Shown: positions 10,585 to 21,781, counted from the first letter of the stretch. The stretch is 64,000 nucleotides of DNA from Colias croceus (GCF_905220415.1 NC_059568.1:11842001-11906000); one strand, 5' to 3'. The notes: a model not told the origin generated them from the letters alone. Made by a program: numbers and translations.

Positions 10585-10630
10585 AGAAAAAATAATAGGT
10601 AAGTTTTATTTGTTGGTAAAACTCTCTATT

Positions 10631-11804
10631 TGATTTTAAGTAAAGAAACATAGTCATCTAATCTTAAGTTTTTGCCTTGTTATATCACTGGGTCTATTAG
10701 GTTTTACATAAGATTTTCATTTTAAATATGATATAGATAAAATGTACTTATCATGTAAGTACACAACAACGATTAAGTTATGTTAATTGAAAAATTAATT
10801 ATAAGTTTTAATAAAATCAGGAAGTTAAGGGAATATATTTTTTAACACACTATGTATGTATAAAGATTTAAAAAAAGTTTTGCACACTATGCCTAAACAT
10901 TTCCCTTATTAATTAATTAGTAATTACCTATTTACTGTTGGTTGATCACAAAACTTAAAGTTAAAAATGTAAATATGGTATTAATAAATGCTATTGTATG
11001 CTTATAAATTTTCTATGACACATTTAGTACAAAAAATATTCTTCAGTAATTCTAGCGTGTTATGTATTATATTTCTAGTTTTTTGGTAAAAGCTGGAGAG
11101 AAACCACACAAAACATACATTCGCGTAACACATTCGCAGTTACACACACACACGCCGAGCAAGTGTCAAAGTCCAACCCGCGAGACTACGTAGCTAGGTA
11201 CGATATGAACGTGGACTGTGACATCGATTAAATCCAATTTATTCATGAGTATGAGATTAACCTCATACTAAATACAGTTAAATAAAATTTAATTTATAAT
11301 AACGGTAGCGCTGCTTAATATTAAAACATATATATTGAGTTAAAAACTTTATACATAAATTTACATTACCTTTTATAGAAAGTGTTATAAATAGCGCCCG
11401 AAAACTATTTTTCGTGCGCGTTATAAACTTTCGTGTAGGCACTGGAAATAACAGTACCAGAATAGTATAGTTGTTCAAACAGCACTTTTTTAGACCATCG
11501 CGACGGATTCTTCACGATAGTTTACAGTCAAATTACTTTTTCACTGTGAAAACTAGACAGAAAAATAGTAAATGTAATAGTAAAATTGGTAAATAATAAT
11601 TTTTTATGCAAGCGATATTCGTCTACAATAACAAATTAACAATTGTTCTGAAATCTGAAAATACGTTTTGACAGAACAGCAGTTAGAAACCGAGACCACA
11701 GACGTAAACACAGTTTTATTGCTCTGTGCTAACTGGCACAGAACTGGGACTCGTGGGCTTTCTGGGGTCGTTGTCAACGGTGAATGGCATTATTAAAGCG
11801 TTTA
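10631..11804. other. Intergenic, nothing recognised
   Basis: AT-rich with a slightly GC-richer patch at 11140-11215. It could include the CPT1 5' UTR exon or promoter, but no signal decides this. Confidence 0.4.
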
Positions 11805-12688
11805 CACATTATCCGATCCGATATCGGATATCGGTAATCGGACGCCGATAGGCGATATCGGGAATAAGTAAAATTTATGATTTATGTACTACCCTACCTG
11901 TCTTTCACATTGTCTGGTCCGATATTGGATATCGGAGCCAACACCGATATCCCCGTGTGCTATCGGACGATAATGTTCAGATGTTCAGTGTAACTACCAA
12001 CTCAATTTTTGAAAAGGCATTTATACCAACAGTAAAAATAGCTTATGTTTTTTCAGTCATAAATAGCGCTAAATGTAAAAAAAAAATCCTTTAATTTATT
12101 TACTTTAAACCTTTTTATTAAGAAAACATTCATATTTTAAGTATTTAAAGGCAATAAAAATACGATTTATACGGGAGCTATTTTAATACCGTCCCATAAT
12201 ATACGGCAATTTGCTGAACTGTAGTAAATAAAAATATATTGCGTTCTTATGTCGCGGCTACACTATGCTCCTCGCGCCCGTCATCGCTCTGCTCATCGCA
12301 CTGCCGTTATTCGCCGCGACATTGCCCTCTCTAGCCACACACTGCTCCTCTTGCGCGATTAATCGCGACGCCTCTCAGTTCGCACTCGTATTGCCGGTCC
12401 TTTGACTCGCGCGCAAATACCGACAAAATAGGGAGCAGTGAGAAGGACGATGAACACGACGAGTGGCATGACGAGTAACGTGTCCACAATATGTCTCCGC
12501 CTACTTTATTCGTTAACTTCCCATACCACTCGTCGAGTGTGTGGCCGCGCTGTTAAATTCAACCGTATCTTCAAGACATTAGGGTCACCATATTTATTTA
12601 CTCATTCTGCATCGCTCCTCCTCCTACTCGGGTGTTGTGCTGTTTATTGTATTGTTGTCATTGAGTCACAGATTGAGTGCTTTGTTTT

Positions 12689-12842
12689 TAACTGACTTCA
12701 AAAAAAGGAGGAGGTTCGGCACCGATATCAAAACTATTTAGTATATAGCACATCCACAGAGCACATCTAAATAATGTGCAGTAATTAATAATATCAAACC
12801 TTTTTTATATATTCCTTTTCCATTTTTGAAGTCGGTTTTTTA
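12689..12842. repeat. Small foldback repeat
   Basis: Left end AACTGACTTCAAAAAAAGG and right end TTTTGAAGTCGGTTTTTT are complementary. The same motif (AACCGACTTCGAAAAAAGG) occurs alone at about 16499. Confidence 0.5.
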
Positions 12843-13022
12843 ATGTAGTTATTTTTCTGTGTTTTTTTTACAGTCTGTACAACTACGATCAATCAGTATA
12901 TTTTTTTAATCATACCTTTTAATTATAAAAAAATATACAATATGGCAATTTCGTTTAGTTTTCTCTAAACATTTCTGGCAAATTTACACTCATGATGATA
13001 TCGGAACGATTTTATCGGATAA

Positions 13023-13216
13023 CTAGCTGTTCCCCGCGGTTTCATCCGCATTGTTCCGCTCCTGTTGGTCTTAGCGTGATGATAATATATAGGTAGCCTT
13101 CCTTGATAAATGGGCTATCAAACACCGTAAGAATTTTTCAAATCGGACCAGTAGTTCCCGAGATTAGCGCGTTCAAACAAACAAACAAACTCTTCCGCTT
13201 TAAAATCTTAATATAT
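13023..13216 (-). mobile_element. Helitron-like short element, family A
   Basis: Minus-strand 3' end is GCGGGGAACAGCTAG then T. It shares most of its length with the intact copy at 21782-22000 (GAACGCGCTAATCTCGGGAA equivalent). The 5' end is eroded. Confidence 0.55.
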
Positions 13217-13411
13217 ATAAATCTCGTGTCACAATGTTTGTCCTCAATGGACTCCTAAACCACTTAACCGATTAAAATAAAATTCGCACACCATGTGCAG
13301 TTTGATCCAACTTGAGAGATAGGATAGGTTTTATCCCGGAAATCCCTCGGGAACGGGAACTATGCGGGTTTTTCTTTAAAATCGCTGGCGAAGCCGCGGG
13401 CGGAAAGCTAG
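13217..13411 (+). mobile_element. Helitron-like short element, family B
   Basis: Begins near TCTCGTGTCACAATG and ends CGGAAAGCTAG followed by T, with a GCGAAGCCGCGGGC hairpin just inside the 3' end. A related piece in the opposite orientation is at 23782-23945. Confidence 0.55.
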
Positions 13412-13912
13412 TATTAATATAGATGTGAAAGGGCAAATTGTATCCGATATCGGATATCGACTTTCGGTGTCCGATATCCGTTATCGGATCGGATAATGTG
13501 AAAACTCACAGTGAACGGTAGCGCAGTGACGAAGAAAAAATGATAGGTATATTCATATTCACAGGTACTTATATTGAATTAATTAGGTAATTGCCATTAT
13601 CTTTTATTTACTAAAATTAAATTCTAGAAATTATTATTTAGGTTCTAACGAATATCCTGATTATCACAATAGTGTAAGATATAATATTTAACCCTAAATA
13701 GGTTAAACGGTATATATATATATATATTATTATAAAATATATTTGTTTATCACAATTATTAATACTAATTTTAATTTTAATAAATTCAGTTAGCAGTCTG
13801 TAAAACTCTTAGAGCATTTTATGGTGAAACTGGTAAAAATATTCGTAAAATCAAAAATGCACGGTAAAATGCTTTACTCTGTGATTCTACTATAATTAAT
13901 AATTTCATACTA

Positions 13913-14210
13913 ATGCCTCCTCCACATTACTCGCGAAGTTGAACGAGGTTAGACGAATAGAATAATGTAGAGAGGCACTTCGGCTTACTTCGTCCAACTT
14001 TACCTCGCCTCGGCCGACTTCCGATTGTTGTCGGTAATCGGTTTTTGCGCCCGAGTCAAAGGGCACGAAGTTACCTGAAGTTCGTTCTGAATATGAACGT
14101 ATGCGCTCCTCGCGAAGTTGAACGAGTGTGTTAACGTAGCACCGCGGACTTCAGTCAACTTCGGCCGAGTACTTCGCCGAGGAACTTCGCGAGTAGTGTG
14201 GAGGAGGCAT
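13913..14210. mobile_element. MITE with TA target duplication
   Basis: About 28-bp inverted ends (ATGCCTCCTCCACATTACTC at left) with internal CTTCGC-rich inverted segments, flanked by TA at 13911-13912 and 14211-14212. It ends about 140 bp upstream of the promoter-like region of the next gene. Confidence 0.75.
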
Positions 14211-14344
14211 TATGTTGCTAGCAGTTGATACAGTTGCTAGCAAGGTTGCTTGTAAGCTTCTTGGTTGCTTGCATACACCCACAGCATACCTACACCCACT
14301 GTTTCGTGCCTGTTTCCCGCAGACTTACTACGGTCTACGTTACG

Positions 14345-14465
14345 TTTATTGTTGTCACTTTTTTTTTTTTCTGTTGTGGCAAGAAGCTAAAACTATTTGC
14401 CAGTGTCATTGTTGTCACTTGTCATTTGTGAATTGTGATTTGTCTTGTCAACTGTCATAACAATG
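14345..14465 (+). promoter_or_regulatory. Probable promoter of the 14.7-kb gene
   Basis: Six copies of TGTCA lie within 105 bases (14353, 14404, 14413, 14420, 14446, 14453). Such clusters are often seen at lepidopteran housekeeping promoters. They lie 250-350 bases before the start codon. No TATA box is evident. Confidence 0.45.
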
Positions 14466-14701
14466 GACATGGACACTGATTGTGTTTTGAAAAATCAATA
14501 CTGCACTTTGCAGCCTGAAAGGTCAAAGGATCATTGCTTAATACTGTTATGTGTGAGCTAGAAGAGTGTATAATATAGCTATATTTACAAGAATACTGAA
14601 AATATTGTACCCCAGACTCATTACTGTGAAAATATCGTATAAACGAAGTGGTCGGCCCTAGCCGGGATTTTATTTAGAAACAAATCAAATTTGATCAAAA
14701 C

Positions 14702-14876
14702 ATGCCTGTGAGATCATTATCAGTGCGTCGTTTTTTTATTTACTTTGTAATTGTTTTATTTTTTCTTACTGTAATTTACATTTATTTAAATTACTTAAAA
14801 AATGACTATGAAGATGATTTATGGGAAAATGACCGGTGCATATCTGAGCTGAACGCTTTGAAATATCAATTGGATG
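14702..14876 (+). CDS. Exon 1 of the small membrane-protein gene
   Basis: Start codon in the context AAAACATGCC; encodes the signal anchor. Ends in phase 1 before GTATGT. Confidence 0.72.
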
Positions 14877-15341
14877 GTATGTAATTGTAATCTATTACTA
14901 GTGCGCTTGATATAAAAAAAGTACCTTTTATTAATAATATTTTCAAACTTGCAAATATTTATTCCACAGTTGTCACAGAATACAAGGATCGTTTAGATAA
15001 ATTACTCACTGATACTCAGAAAAAATGTGACTATGAAAAAGAGAGGTTTAAGGAAATAATGGATAGTTGCCTTGCAATGAAACAGCAGACTTCAATCTGT
15101 CAGGTAAATGCATTGTCATTACCAATAACAGTTTAGTTAAAATCTGTAACAGGCTTCAGATTATATTATATGATACATAACATGAAATATAAATCAAACA
15201 TATGTTATCATAATTTCTTAATGTCATAATCTATCTCTCTTACAGAGTCAATTTGAAGACTTGCAAATTGAATGCAAAAAGGCGAAGGAACAAGCTGATA
15301 AATGTAAAAAGGAAATGGAGAAATTGATGCCTGCAAGATAA
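14702..15341 (+). CDS. Small type II membrane / coiled-coil protein (three exons, 134 residues)
   Basis: Exons 14702-14876, 14970-15103 and 15246-15341 join in frame at GTATGT/CCACAG and GTAAAT/TTACAG. The product has a short basic N-terminus (MPVRSLSVRR), one membrane anchor (FFIYFVIVLFFLTVIYIYL, residues about 11-30) and a charged, cysteine-dotted helical tail (KKCDYEKERFKEIMDSC; QADKCKKEMEKLM) typical of a lumenal or extracellular coiled coil. AATAAA lies 80 bases after the stop. The layout recalls short GOLM1/CASC4-like Golgi proteins, but I do not recognise an orthologue and assign no function. The clean splice sites and open frames make it a credible gene. Confidence 0.75.
14970..15103 (+). 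CDS. Exon 2 of the small membrane-protein gene
   Basis: Acceptor TTATTCCACAG. Reads VTEYKDRLDKLLTDTQKK onward and ends in phase 0 before GTAAAT. Confidence 0.72.
15246..15341 (+). CDS. Exon 3 of the small membrane-protein gene
   Basis: Acceptor CTCTTACAG. Encodes SQFEDLQIECKKAKEQ to KLMPAR and a TAA stop. Confidence 0.72.
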   Translation, partial: SQFEDLQIECKKAKEQADKCKKEMEKLMPAR

Positions 15342-15422
15342 TTATGTTATTAGTTATAAGGATTCATTGTAAAATTTATTGTTATACATTACCTTTGTAA
15401 ATAGTTAAGATTTTAAATTTTA

Positions 15423-15428
15423 AATAAA
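15423..15428 (+). terminator. Polyadenylation signal
   Basis: AATAAA 82 bases after the stop codon of the small membrane-protein gene; the only canonical signal close by. Confidence 0.6.
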
Positions 15429-16853
15429 TGATTTAAGCAAACACCCATATTTTTTATTACTTTCCGTCTGACTATTAAGTGAAATAGTTAAAAATGCTTT
15501 AAGACTTCATAGTACCAAAGATAGACACAATTTCCCTGCACTGCCCACATGTTAAGAGTATTTAACTTAGACAATTAAATAGCACACAATTATGAGAATC
15601 GCAATATTTAGGTTGCAAGTGAGATAGCCCATGTTAAGGTATGTTTCGCTTAGAACGTTAAAGTAAAAAAAAAATAGGCAGTAGTATGAAACTGAATATA
15701 CTGAAGACAAAATTGGGGACTTATGGGTGAAGTAACATATAAAATATGATATAACCGAATAAATGAGTTAATTATATAAATAATATAATTTTTACTTTCA
15801 TAGGTCTAAAGCTGGTTAGTAGTTATTGAAGGGAATTTATTACAATTTTTTAAACATTTCTAATCTATAATTTTGTGGTAATATCATTATAATATTATGT
15901 GGTTCTACATACGGATATGAACACGGAGAACAAGGGGTAAATACTTTCGCATTTATAATAAAAGTAGGTACTTATTGAAAGCTAGACATATATTTGCAGA
16001 TGGGTGATAAACAGTAAGGTGAACTATTTATTGGGTCCATGACTATAGTAAGGTATTATACCAAGTTATACCATAGCATCGAGCACAAAAGGGTACAGTT
16101 TGAGAATCCAGGGGAGATCTCATACACAGTAAATAGCTTTGATTAGATATTAGTTACCTAATAGGGAATGTAATAATAAAATTTTATATTAGTTGAGCAC
16201 CAGTAACGTCGAATTTTTGTAAAAAGCTTTGTTTGGTTCTGAGTTTAATAGACAGTGGGATATAGTTTACGAAAATTTCAAGGTGCTAATCGATAGCATT
16301 GTGAGCGCATGCGTTTTCAGCATACTAAAAATGTTTCTAGGAAGCTCCGTAGTAAATTTTTCCTCACCACTCAGGCAACATTTAAGATTTCGTAATATGG
16401 CAATATTTCTTACGATTGTTAAATGGACCCGATTAAACATGAGTAGATTCTTCCATTACTATTACCAAAAATATCAGACGAAAATATAAATATTTTTAAC
16501 CGACTTCGAAAAAAGGAGAAGGTTATAAATTTTGCCGGTATATTTTATCTTTTAAATGAGACATCTAGTGCATTTCTTTAAAACTGCCTGCTAGTTCAGT
16601 ACTTATGGATCTAAGGCGATGCAATGATGTCGATGGTGCTGCTAGTACTTTTAGCGTCATATTGCATTTGAAAACTAGATGTCACTTTTAACCGATGTTT
16701 CAACGATTTGCCACAGTTTGCGGTGTTGTCCCAGACAATATTAAGATCCTCCAAAAAAGAGCGTACCTATTTATCATTTTAAGGCAGGTAAAATGGTCTG
16801 TCAAAAAATCTTATAATATTTATTTTTTACCTTAAATAAAAAGCGTTTATTAA
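15429..16853. other. Intergenic, nothing recognised
   Basis: AT-rich. A lone repeat fragment (AACCGACTTCGAAAAAAGG, about 16499) is present. The open frame at 16229-16489 shows no domain and looks spurious. Confidence 0.5.
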
Positions 16854-17023
16854 TCTATACTATAAAAATGAATCACAAAATGCGCATAACTCGAGAACGG
16901 CTGAACCGATTTCGTTAATTATTTTTTTATAATAGTTTATAATATTCCTTGAAGTACAAGGATGGTTCTTATGGAGAGAAAACGTAAACATGTACCACGG
17001 GCGAAGCCGGGGCGGACCGCTAG
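16854..17023 (+). mobile_element. Helitron-like short element, family E, intact ends
   Basis: Starts TCTATACTATAAAAATGAAT after A and ends GGCGGACCGCTAG before T. A GC hairpin (GGCGAAGCCGGGGC) precedes the 3' end, as expected for a rolling-circle terminator. Confidence 0.65.
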
Positions 17024-18747
17024 TTTATAATATTAATGATGACCACGATAAACGGAAATCTGAATAAGTACCTGGGAAAAATGAAATTAAGTGTATTAAA
17101 AATAATACATATTAATATAATTAAACGATAATAATAATCAGCTTTAATAAGTTAAACTCATGATACTTGATAGGTAATATTATATCACTCAGGTGATAGA
17201 AACTTGTAATTAGCAGATACCCACTTACTAGACACGTACCTAAACTTACCCTAATTCCAGTAAGATAATGTTCAAATGACTAATGGAGTCTAGCTCAAAT
17301 GAATTTAATTAAAGTTTATTGGTCTGAGTAATCTAGTTAGAACTTATAAGATGATTCTAACTCTCTACAAGGATATTGGAAGAAGCAAATCTTAAAAAAA
17401 TAAAATAATTTCAAACTACAGTAGCCCCTTGGTATTCCGATAATCGTTTTGCAGGCCGCAGGGCCTTGTCGATGTATAGAATTTGACGGATTATAACCTA
17501 CGGTGCAAGTTGCAACCTAGAGATCCCTATATAGTCCGGATGTTTTTACGCAAGAGTACTTAGGTACCTTGTAATTCGACAAATTGCGGACCTAATGATA
17601 AGATAAGAGGTTATAGGCAGTTCTGTTTCAGAAGTAGATACAAAATACAAATCATGTTTTATTCTGTATTTTGGAATGCATGATCGACGTACAAATTGTC
17701 AAAAAATAGGGAGTCAGCAATAATAGACATGTCCAACATGTCGGATTACAGGGGGCGACGCGACGCATAGGCCAAGGGCCGTTGTAAGTGTGTAACGCGG
17801 GCCTACTGTATCTTATAATAATTGAAATGAAAGTATAGATTTAAATTTTATAATACCTACTAAAAACGTACAGTAAGATATTGTTTTCAGGAATAAGGCC
17901 CTTTGTGCACTCTACATAGGATAAGAACCTATCTGTGATAATATTTTTAAGTACATAGTTAGGTATTCAATAAAGAAAAAAAAAACCGTTTCTATTGACT
18001 CAAATTTTAAAGACATTTATTTAGGTATTCCTAAGTATTTGCTGTAGGTATTAATTTTAAATTTGGTGCATTTTAACTTCGAGGATCATGAACTTGGGCA
18101 GACTCTATATACAACGGCATTTATCACAATAAAAAAATTATTAATTATTGATGATATCAGATATAGGTATTTTTCAGTTCGGTCGTTTCTTTGCGAAACA
18201 CTACTTCTGTTTCGCAAAGACTCGCTGTTCTTCAAAATTGCAATATTGTAATCACTGACTGCATCGCCTGTCCTCAAATCTAATGATATGTCATGCAAAC
18301 ATTTCTCCTCCTCCGAGTTTGTAGTCATTTAGGATTCTAATCTGTCTAGGATTCAAATAGGTTCCTAATTTTTATTAACACTGCTGCAAAAAGATAACAT
18401 AAAACCGGCTAAGTGCGAGGCGGCCTCGCGAACTACGGGCTCCGAACAATAACATGTTTTTTATTTTATTAAATATGATCTAAGTATATGAAGTATATGC
18501 TTGTAATGTGAGTTTTTCATTATCTGTGCTATAAGTAAGTCTTTATTTTCAGCAAATACTGAATTCACGTGGGTTTTGATTCCCTATATCTTTTGATTGC
18601 GTTTTCTTATAAGTTTGTTTCTTTCATAGCTTCTCAAATAGGTATCTTCAAATTTCTTTCAATGTTTTCATAGCAAAATGCTCAAATTAGTGAAACGGTA
18701 GGTAGGGTCGGCTACGCGAAGCCAGAGAAGAAAACATGGATTTTAAG
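17024..18747. other. Intergenic with small structures
   Basis: Contains a perfect 12-bp hairpin (18188-18199 with 18209-18220, 9-base loop, arm TCTTTGCGAAAC) and a piece resembling the widespread arthropod repeat starting GGCTAAGTGCGAG (about 18397). No gene is seen. Confidence 0.45.
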
Positions 18748-19154
18748 CATTGCCGTCTTTACCATAGGGGCACAGGGGGCCAGTGCCCAGGGCCCCCCAT
18801 CGTCTGGGGGCCCCCTGGAGGAGATTTTTGGAGACAATTTTTCTCACATATATCTCAAAATATTTTATTAAAAGCAATACACTTTTCTCGTTGCCAGAAC
18901 GTCAGATCATTTTCAGATTTATTCGAATCAAAACATCTATGTATAGAAATAATTCGAGTGATTCGAACACCATTATAATTAACTTATCAGACATTTACTT
19001 GAATTATTTTCGGAATTATGAAAATAATAACAAGTATAAGTTTACAGAATACCTAGCTTTTAATATGGGCGTTGTGACAAAACTTTAATCTCTGGGCCTG
19101 TAGACAAGTGGCAGAAACGCTAGAGAATAGAATCCGCTATTGATACTAATAATT

Positions 19155-19230
19155 GATATCCCACCAAAAACATAAATGTAAAAATTGGAGCCGAGTTCAG
19201 TTTTTACATTCATGTTTTTGGTGGGATATC
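19155..19230. repeat. Hairpin, 32-bp arms
   Basis: Arms 19155-19186 and 19199-19230 (GATATCCCACCAAAAACAT outward) are complementary with two mismatches around a 12-base loop. It may be the remnant of a foldback element nested in the hAT. Confidence 0.75.
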
Positions 19231-19477
19231 ATTACTTTTTGGACAGAAAATTACTCTGCAAATTTGATTTACTTCAAGAATATAATACTTTTTATATACG
19301 ATTTTTTTTTTGTTGCGGTTTCTCTGTATGGTTTGTTTAGTATTATTTTCTATATTTTCTTGTATGTTTTGAATGTCAGCGCACATTGCCCTGTGCAAAA
19401 AATTATCTGCAATTTTTTAAACACGTTTTCTGTTTAAAAAATTACATGATTTTCTAAACATCCAGCGTGAATTTGTA

Positions 19478-19607
19478 TACACACTATTACCAAGATGCAA
19501 AGATCGTTGTAGAAGAATCGTCGCCGTGGTCGCCTTACTCCATGACGTGACGGTATTGCCATGACGCGATCTTGAAATTTTACTCTAAACGCGCCTAATG
19601 TTTCACT
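19478..19607. repeat. Dispersed repeat, left piece
   Basis: Shares GACGGTATTGCCATGACGCG and CTTGAAATTTTACTC with 38614-38720. A right piece of the same family is probably 21024-21230, so the hexamer array may have grown inside it. Confidence 0.6.
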
Positions 19608-19683
19608 TATATTATATAAATTAAATCATTTCGACCTTCGACGAAGCCTTCTTTCATTACACTGAAATTAGGTAAAACTAAAC

Positions 19684-20926
19684 TACGAACACGAACACGA
19701 ACGCGAACGCGAACGCGAACGCGAACGCGAACGCGAACACGAACGCGAACGCGAACGCTAACGCAAACGCGAGCGCGCACGCGAGTTCGAGCGCGAAAGC
19801 GAACGCGAACGCGAGCGCGAACGCGAACGCGAGCGCGAACGCGAACGCGAACGCGAACGCAAGCGCGAAAGCGAACGTGAACGCGAGCGCGAACGCGAAC
19901 GCGAGCGCGCACGCGAAAACGAACGCGAACGCGAGCGCGCATGCGAGCGCGAACGCGAGCGCGAACGCGAACGCGAACGCGAACGCAAGCGCGAAAGCGA
20001 ACGTGAACGCGAGCGCGAACGCGAACGCGAACGCGAACGCGAACGCGAACGCGAACGCGAAAGCGAACGTGAACGCGAACGCGAGCGCGCACGCGAAAGC
20101 GAACGCGAACGCGAACGCGCACGCGAGTTCGAGCGCGAAAGCGAACGCGAACGCGAGCGCGAACGCGAACGCGAGCGCGCACGCGAAAACGAACGCGAAC
20201 GCGAGCGCGCACGCGAGCGCGAACGCGAGCGCGCTCCGAGCGCGAACGCGAACGCGAGCGCGAACGCGAACGCGAACGCGAACGCAAGCGCGAAAGCGAA
20301 CGTGAACGCGAGCGCGAACGCGAACGCGAGCGCGCACGCGAAAACGAGCGCGAACGCGAGCGCGCATGCGAGCGCGAACGCGAACGCGAACGCGAACGCA
20401 AGCGCGAAAGCGAACGTGAACGCGAGCGCGACCGCGAACGCGAACGCGAAAACGAACGTGAACGCGAACGCGAGCGCGCACGCGAAAGCGAACGCGAACG
20501 CGAACGCGAACGCGAACGCGAGCGCGCACGCGAACGCGAACGCGAGCGCGCACGCGAACGCGAACGCGAACGCGAACGCGAACGCGAGCGCGCACGCGAG
20601 CGCGAGCTCGAAAGCGAACGCGAACGCAAACGAGAACGCGAGCGCGCACGCGAGCGCGCACGCGAGTTCGAGCGCGAAAGCGAACGCGAGCGCGAGCGCG
20701 CACGCGAGCGCGAGCTCGAAAGCGAACGCGAACGCAAACGCGAACGCGAGCGCGCACGCGAGTTCGAGCGCGAAAGCGAACGCGAACGCGAGCGCGAACG
20801 CGAACGCGAACGCGAGCTCGAAAGCGAACGCGAACGCGAGCGCGAAAGCGAACGTGAACGCGAGCGCGAACACAAACTCAAACTCCAACACCAATTCGAA
20901 TTCGAACGCGAACGCGAACGCGAACT
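19684..20926. repeat. GCGAAC hexanucleotide (mini)satellite, about 207 units
   Basis: Units are GCGAAC with variants GCGAGC, GCGCAC, GCGAAA and GTGAAC. Longer blocks recur, for example GCAAGCGCGAAAGCGAACGT near 19859, 19984, 20284 and 20398, so a higher-order arrangement exists. Two CpGs per unit make it extremely CpG-dense. It is nearly stop-free in all six frames (Asn-Ala on plus; Arg-Ser, Arg-Val and Ala-Phe on minus), which explains several long open frames that are not genes. Confidence 0.95.
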
Positions 20927-21023
20927 AGTACTTGTAGATCATAAAATTATTTATACAAAAGAATCAATACATTATTTGTAGATGTAGCTTCCTACCATTT
21001 TAATAAGAAACGGCTACGAAAGA

Positions 21024-21230
21024 ATAATGTGTGCGTGTACTTGTGTACACACGTAAGAAATGAAACTTCTTTATAATCTTATTTTTCCAAAAATTATATA
21101 CATATATGCAACTTTACAGAAACGTCGTCGAAGACATCGAATCACGCGTGGTAGGGATAAGAAAAAAATGGCGCGTAACGAAAAAATGTTACACTAAATT
21201 TTTTTCCAACCCCGATAAAGAAGTTTCACT
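21024..21230. repeat. Dispersed repeat, right piece
   Basis: Shares GTGTGCGTGTACT, ATGGCGCGTAACG and GAAGTTTCACTTCAA with 49485-49606. Confidence 0.6.
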
Positions 21231-21781
21231 TCAAAAAATCCAGATGCTAATATTAAAAAGATAAATTTGAAAAAGAGAAAGGTAATTTGAAAAAGTAATT
21301 CTTAAAATATTTCTTAATTAAATTTAATTTAAGTCAACTTTGGAGCGCCATTACAGCAGCAGCAAAAAATAAGGAAAAAAAGTTTCATCAAAAGACCATA
21401 TACCTAATACAAAATTGGTCAGAAGTAACTTTTTTGTAAAATGTATAAAAAAATGGAGCAAAAATTTTCTCATTTCTTATTGGTTACTTCTATAAGTTTC
21501 AATTTAGGGCAAAAACACATATATTTATGGGAAAAAATTTGTATAACTAGTTTGGTTTCAAAGGGCCCCCAATTCTTGTGTGGCCAAAGGCCCCGGCATA
21601 GTCTAAGACGGCCCTGATTTTAAGGAAAATATTAACAAAAAATTTTTGACGTAATTTTCTTGTTTTAAATATTTTTTACGTGATCAGTGTTAGATATGTA
21701 AGTATGCTAAACTACAATTCCATTCGCGCTTAGTACCTACACTGATAGTGGGACATCCTGTAGAGTACCTATACAGGGTAA

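Larger units (their letters stand above)
5742..10630 (+). mobile_element. Complete DIRS-type tyrosine-recombinase retrotransposon
   Basis: This 4.9-kb element has the full DIRS layout. Inverted terminal repeats (5757-5909 and 10432-10584, 153 bp each) are extended outward by different sequences (5742-5756 and 10585-10630). A gag-like ORF, an RT/RNase H frame and a tyrosine recombinase follow. An internal complementary region at 10304-10403 fuses the complement of the left end with that of the right end. No integrase or DDE domain is present. DIRS elements copy through a circular intermediate and integrate by recombinase without target duplication, and no duplication is seen. An ATT trinucleotide is present at each end (5742 and 10628) and once in the internal junction. 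The single lesion is a TGA in the RT/RNase H frame. Confidence 0.93.
11805..13500. mobile_element. Non-autonomous TIR element with nested insertions
   Basis: The ends are inverted: the left begins CACATTATCCGATCCGATA and the right carries its near-perfect complement (13471-13500). Both ends contain further CCGATATCGG palindromes in tandem (11820-11970 and 13441-13475). No transposase frame is seen and no clear target duplication was found, so the superfamily is open. A GC-rich core (12257-12480), a small inverted repeat and two Helitron-like pieces lie inside. Confidence 0.6.
18748..21616. mobile_element. Non-autonomous hAT transposon carrying a hexanucleotide array
   Basis: The ends are CATTGCCGTCTTTA at left and, on the other strand, CAGGGCCGTCTTAG at right, the CAGGGCCG-type hAT terminus. 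A perfect 8-bp duplication ATTTTAAG flanks it (18740-18747 and 21617-21624), the hAT target size. No transposase frame is found. The cargo is a hairpin (19155-19230), parts of another dispersed repeat (19478-19607, 21024-21230) and 1.24 kb of GCGAAC hexamers. Confidence 0.85.

Noticed and set aside
10344..10630. A second, nested mini-DIRS element
   Set aside because: The inverted arms are fully explained by the internal complementary region and the right terminal repeat of a single element.
19607..20881. 424-codon minus-strand Arg-Ser repeat frame and other long frames over the hexamer array
   Set aside because: All six frames are open because the hexamer lacks stops; no start context, splice sites or flanking domain.
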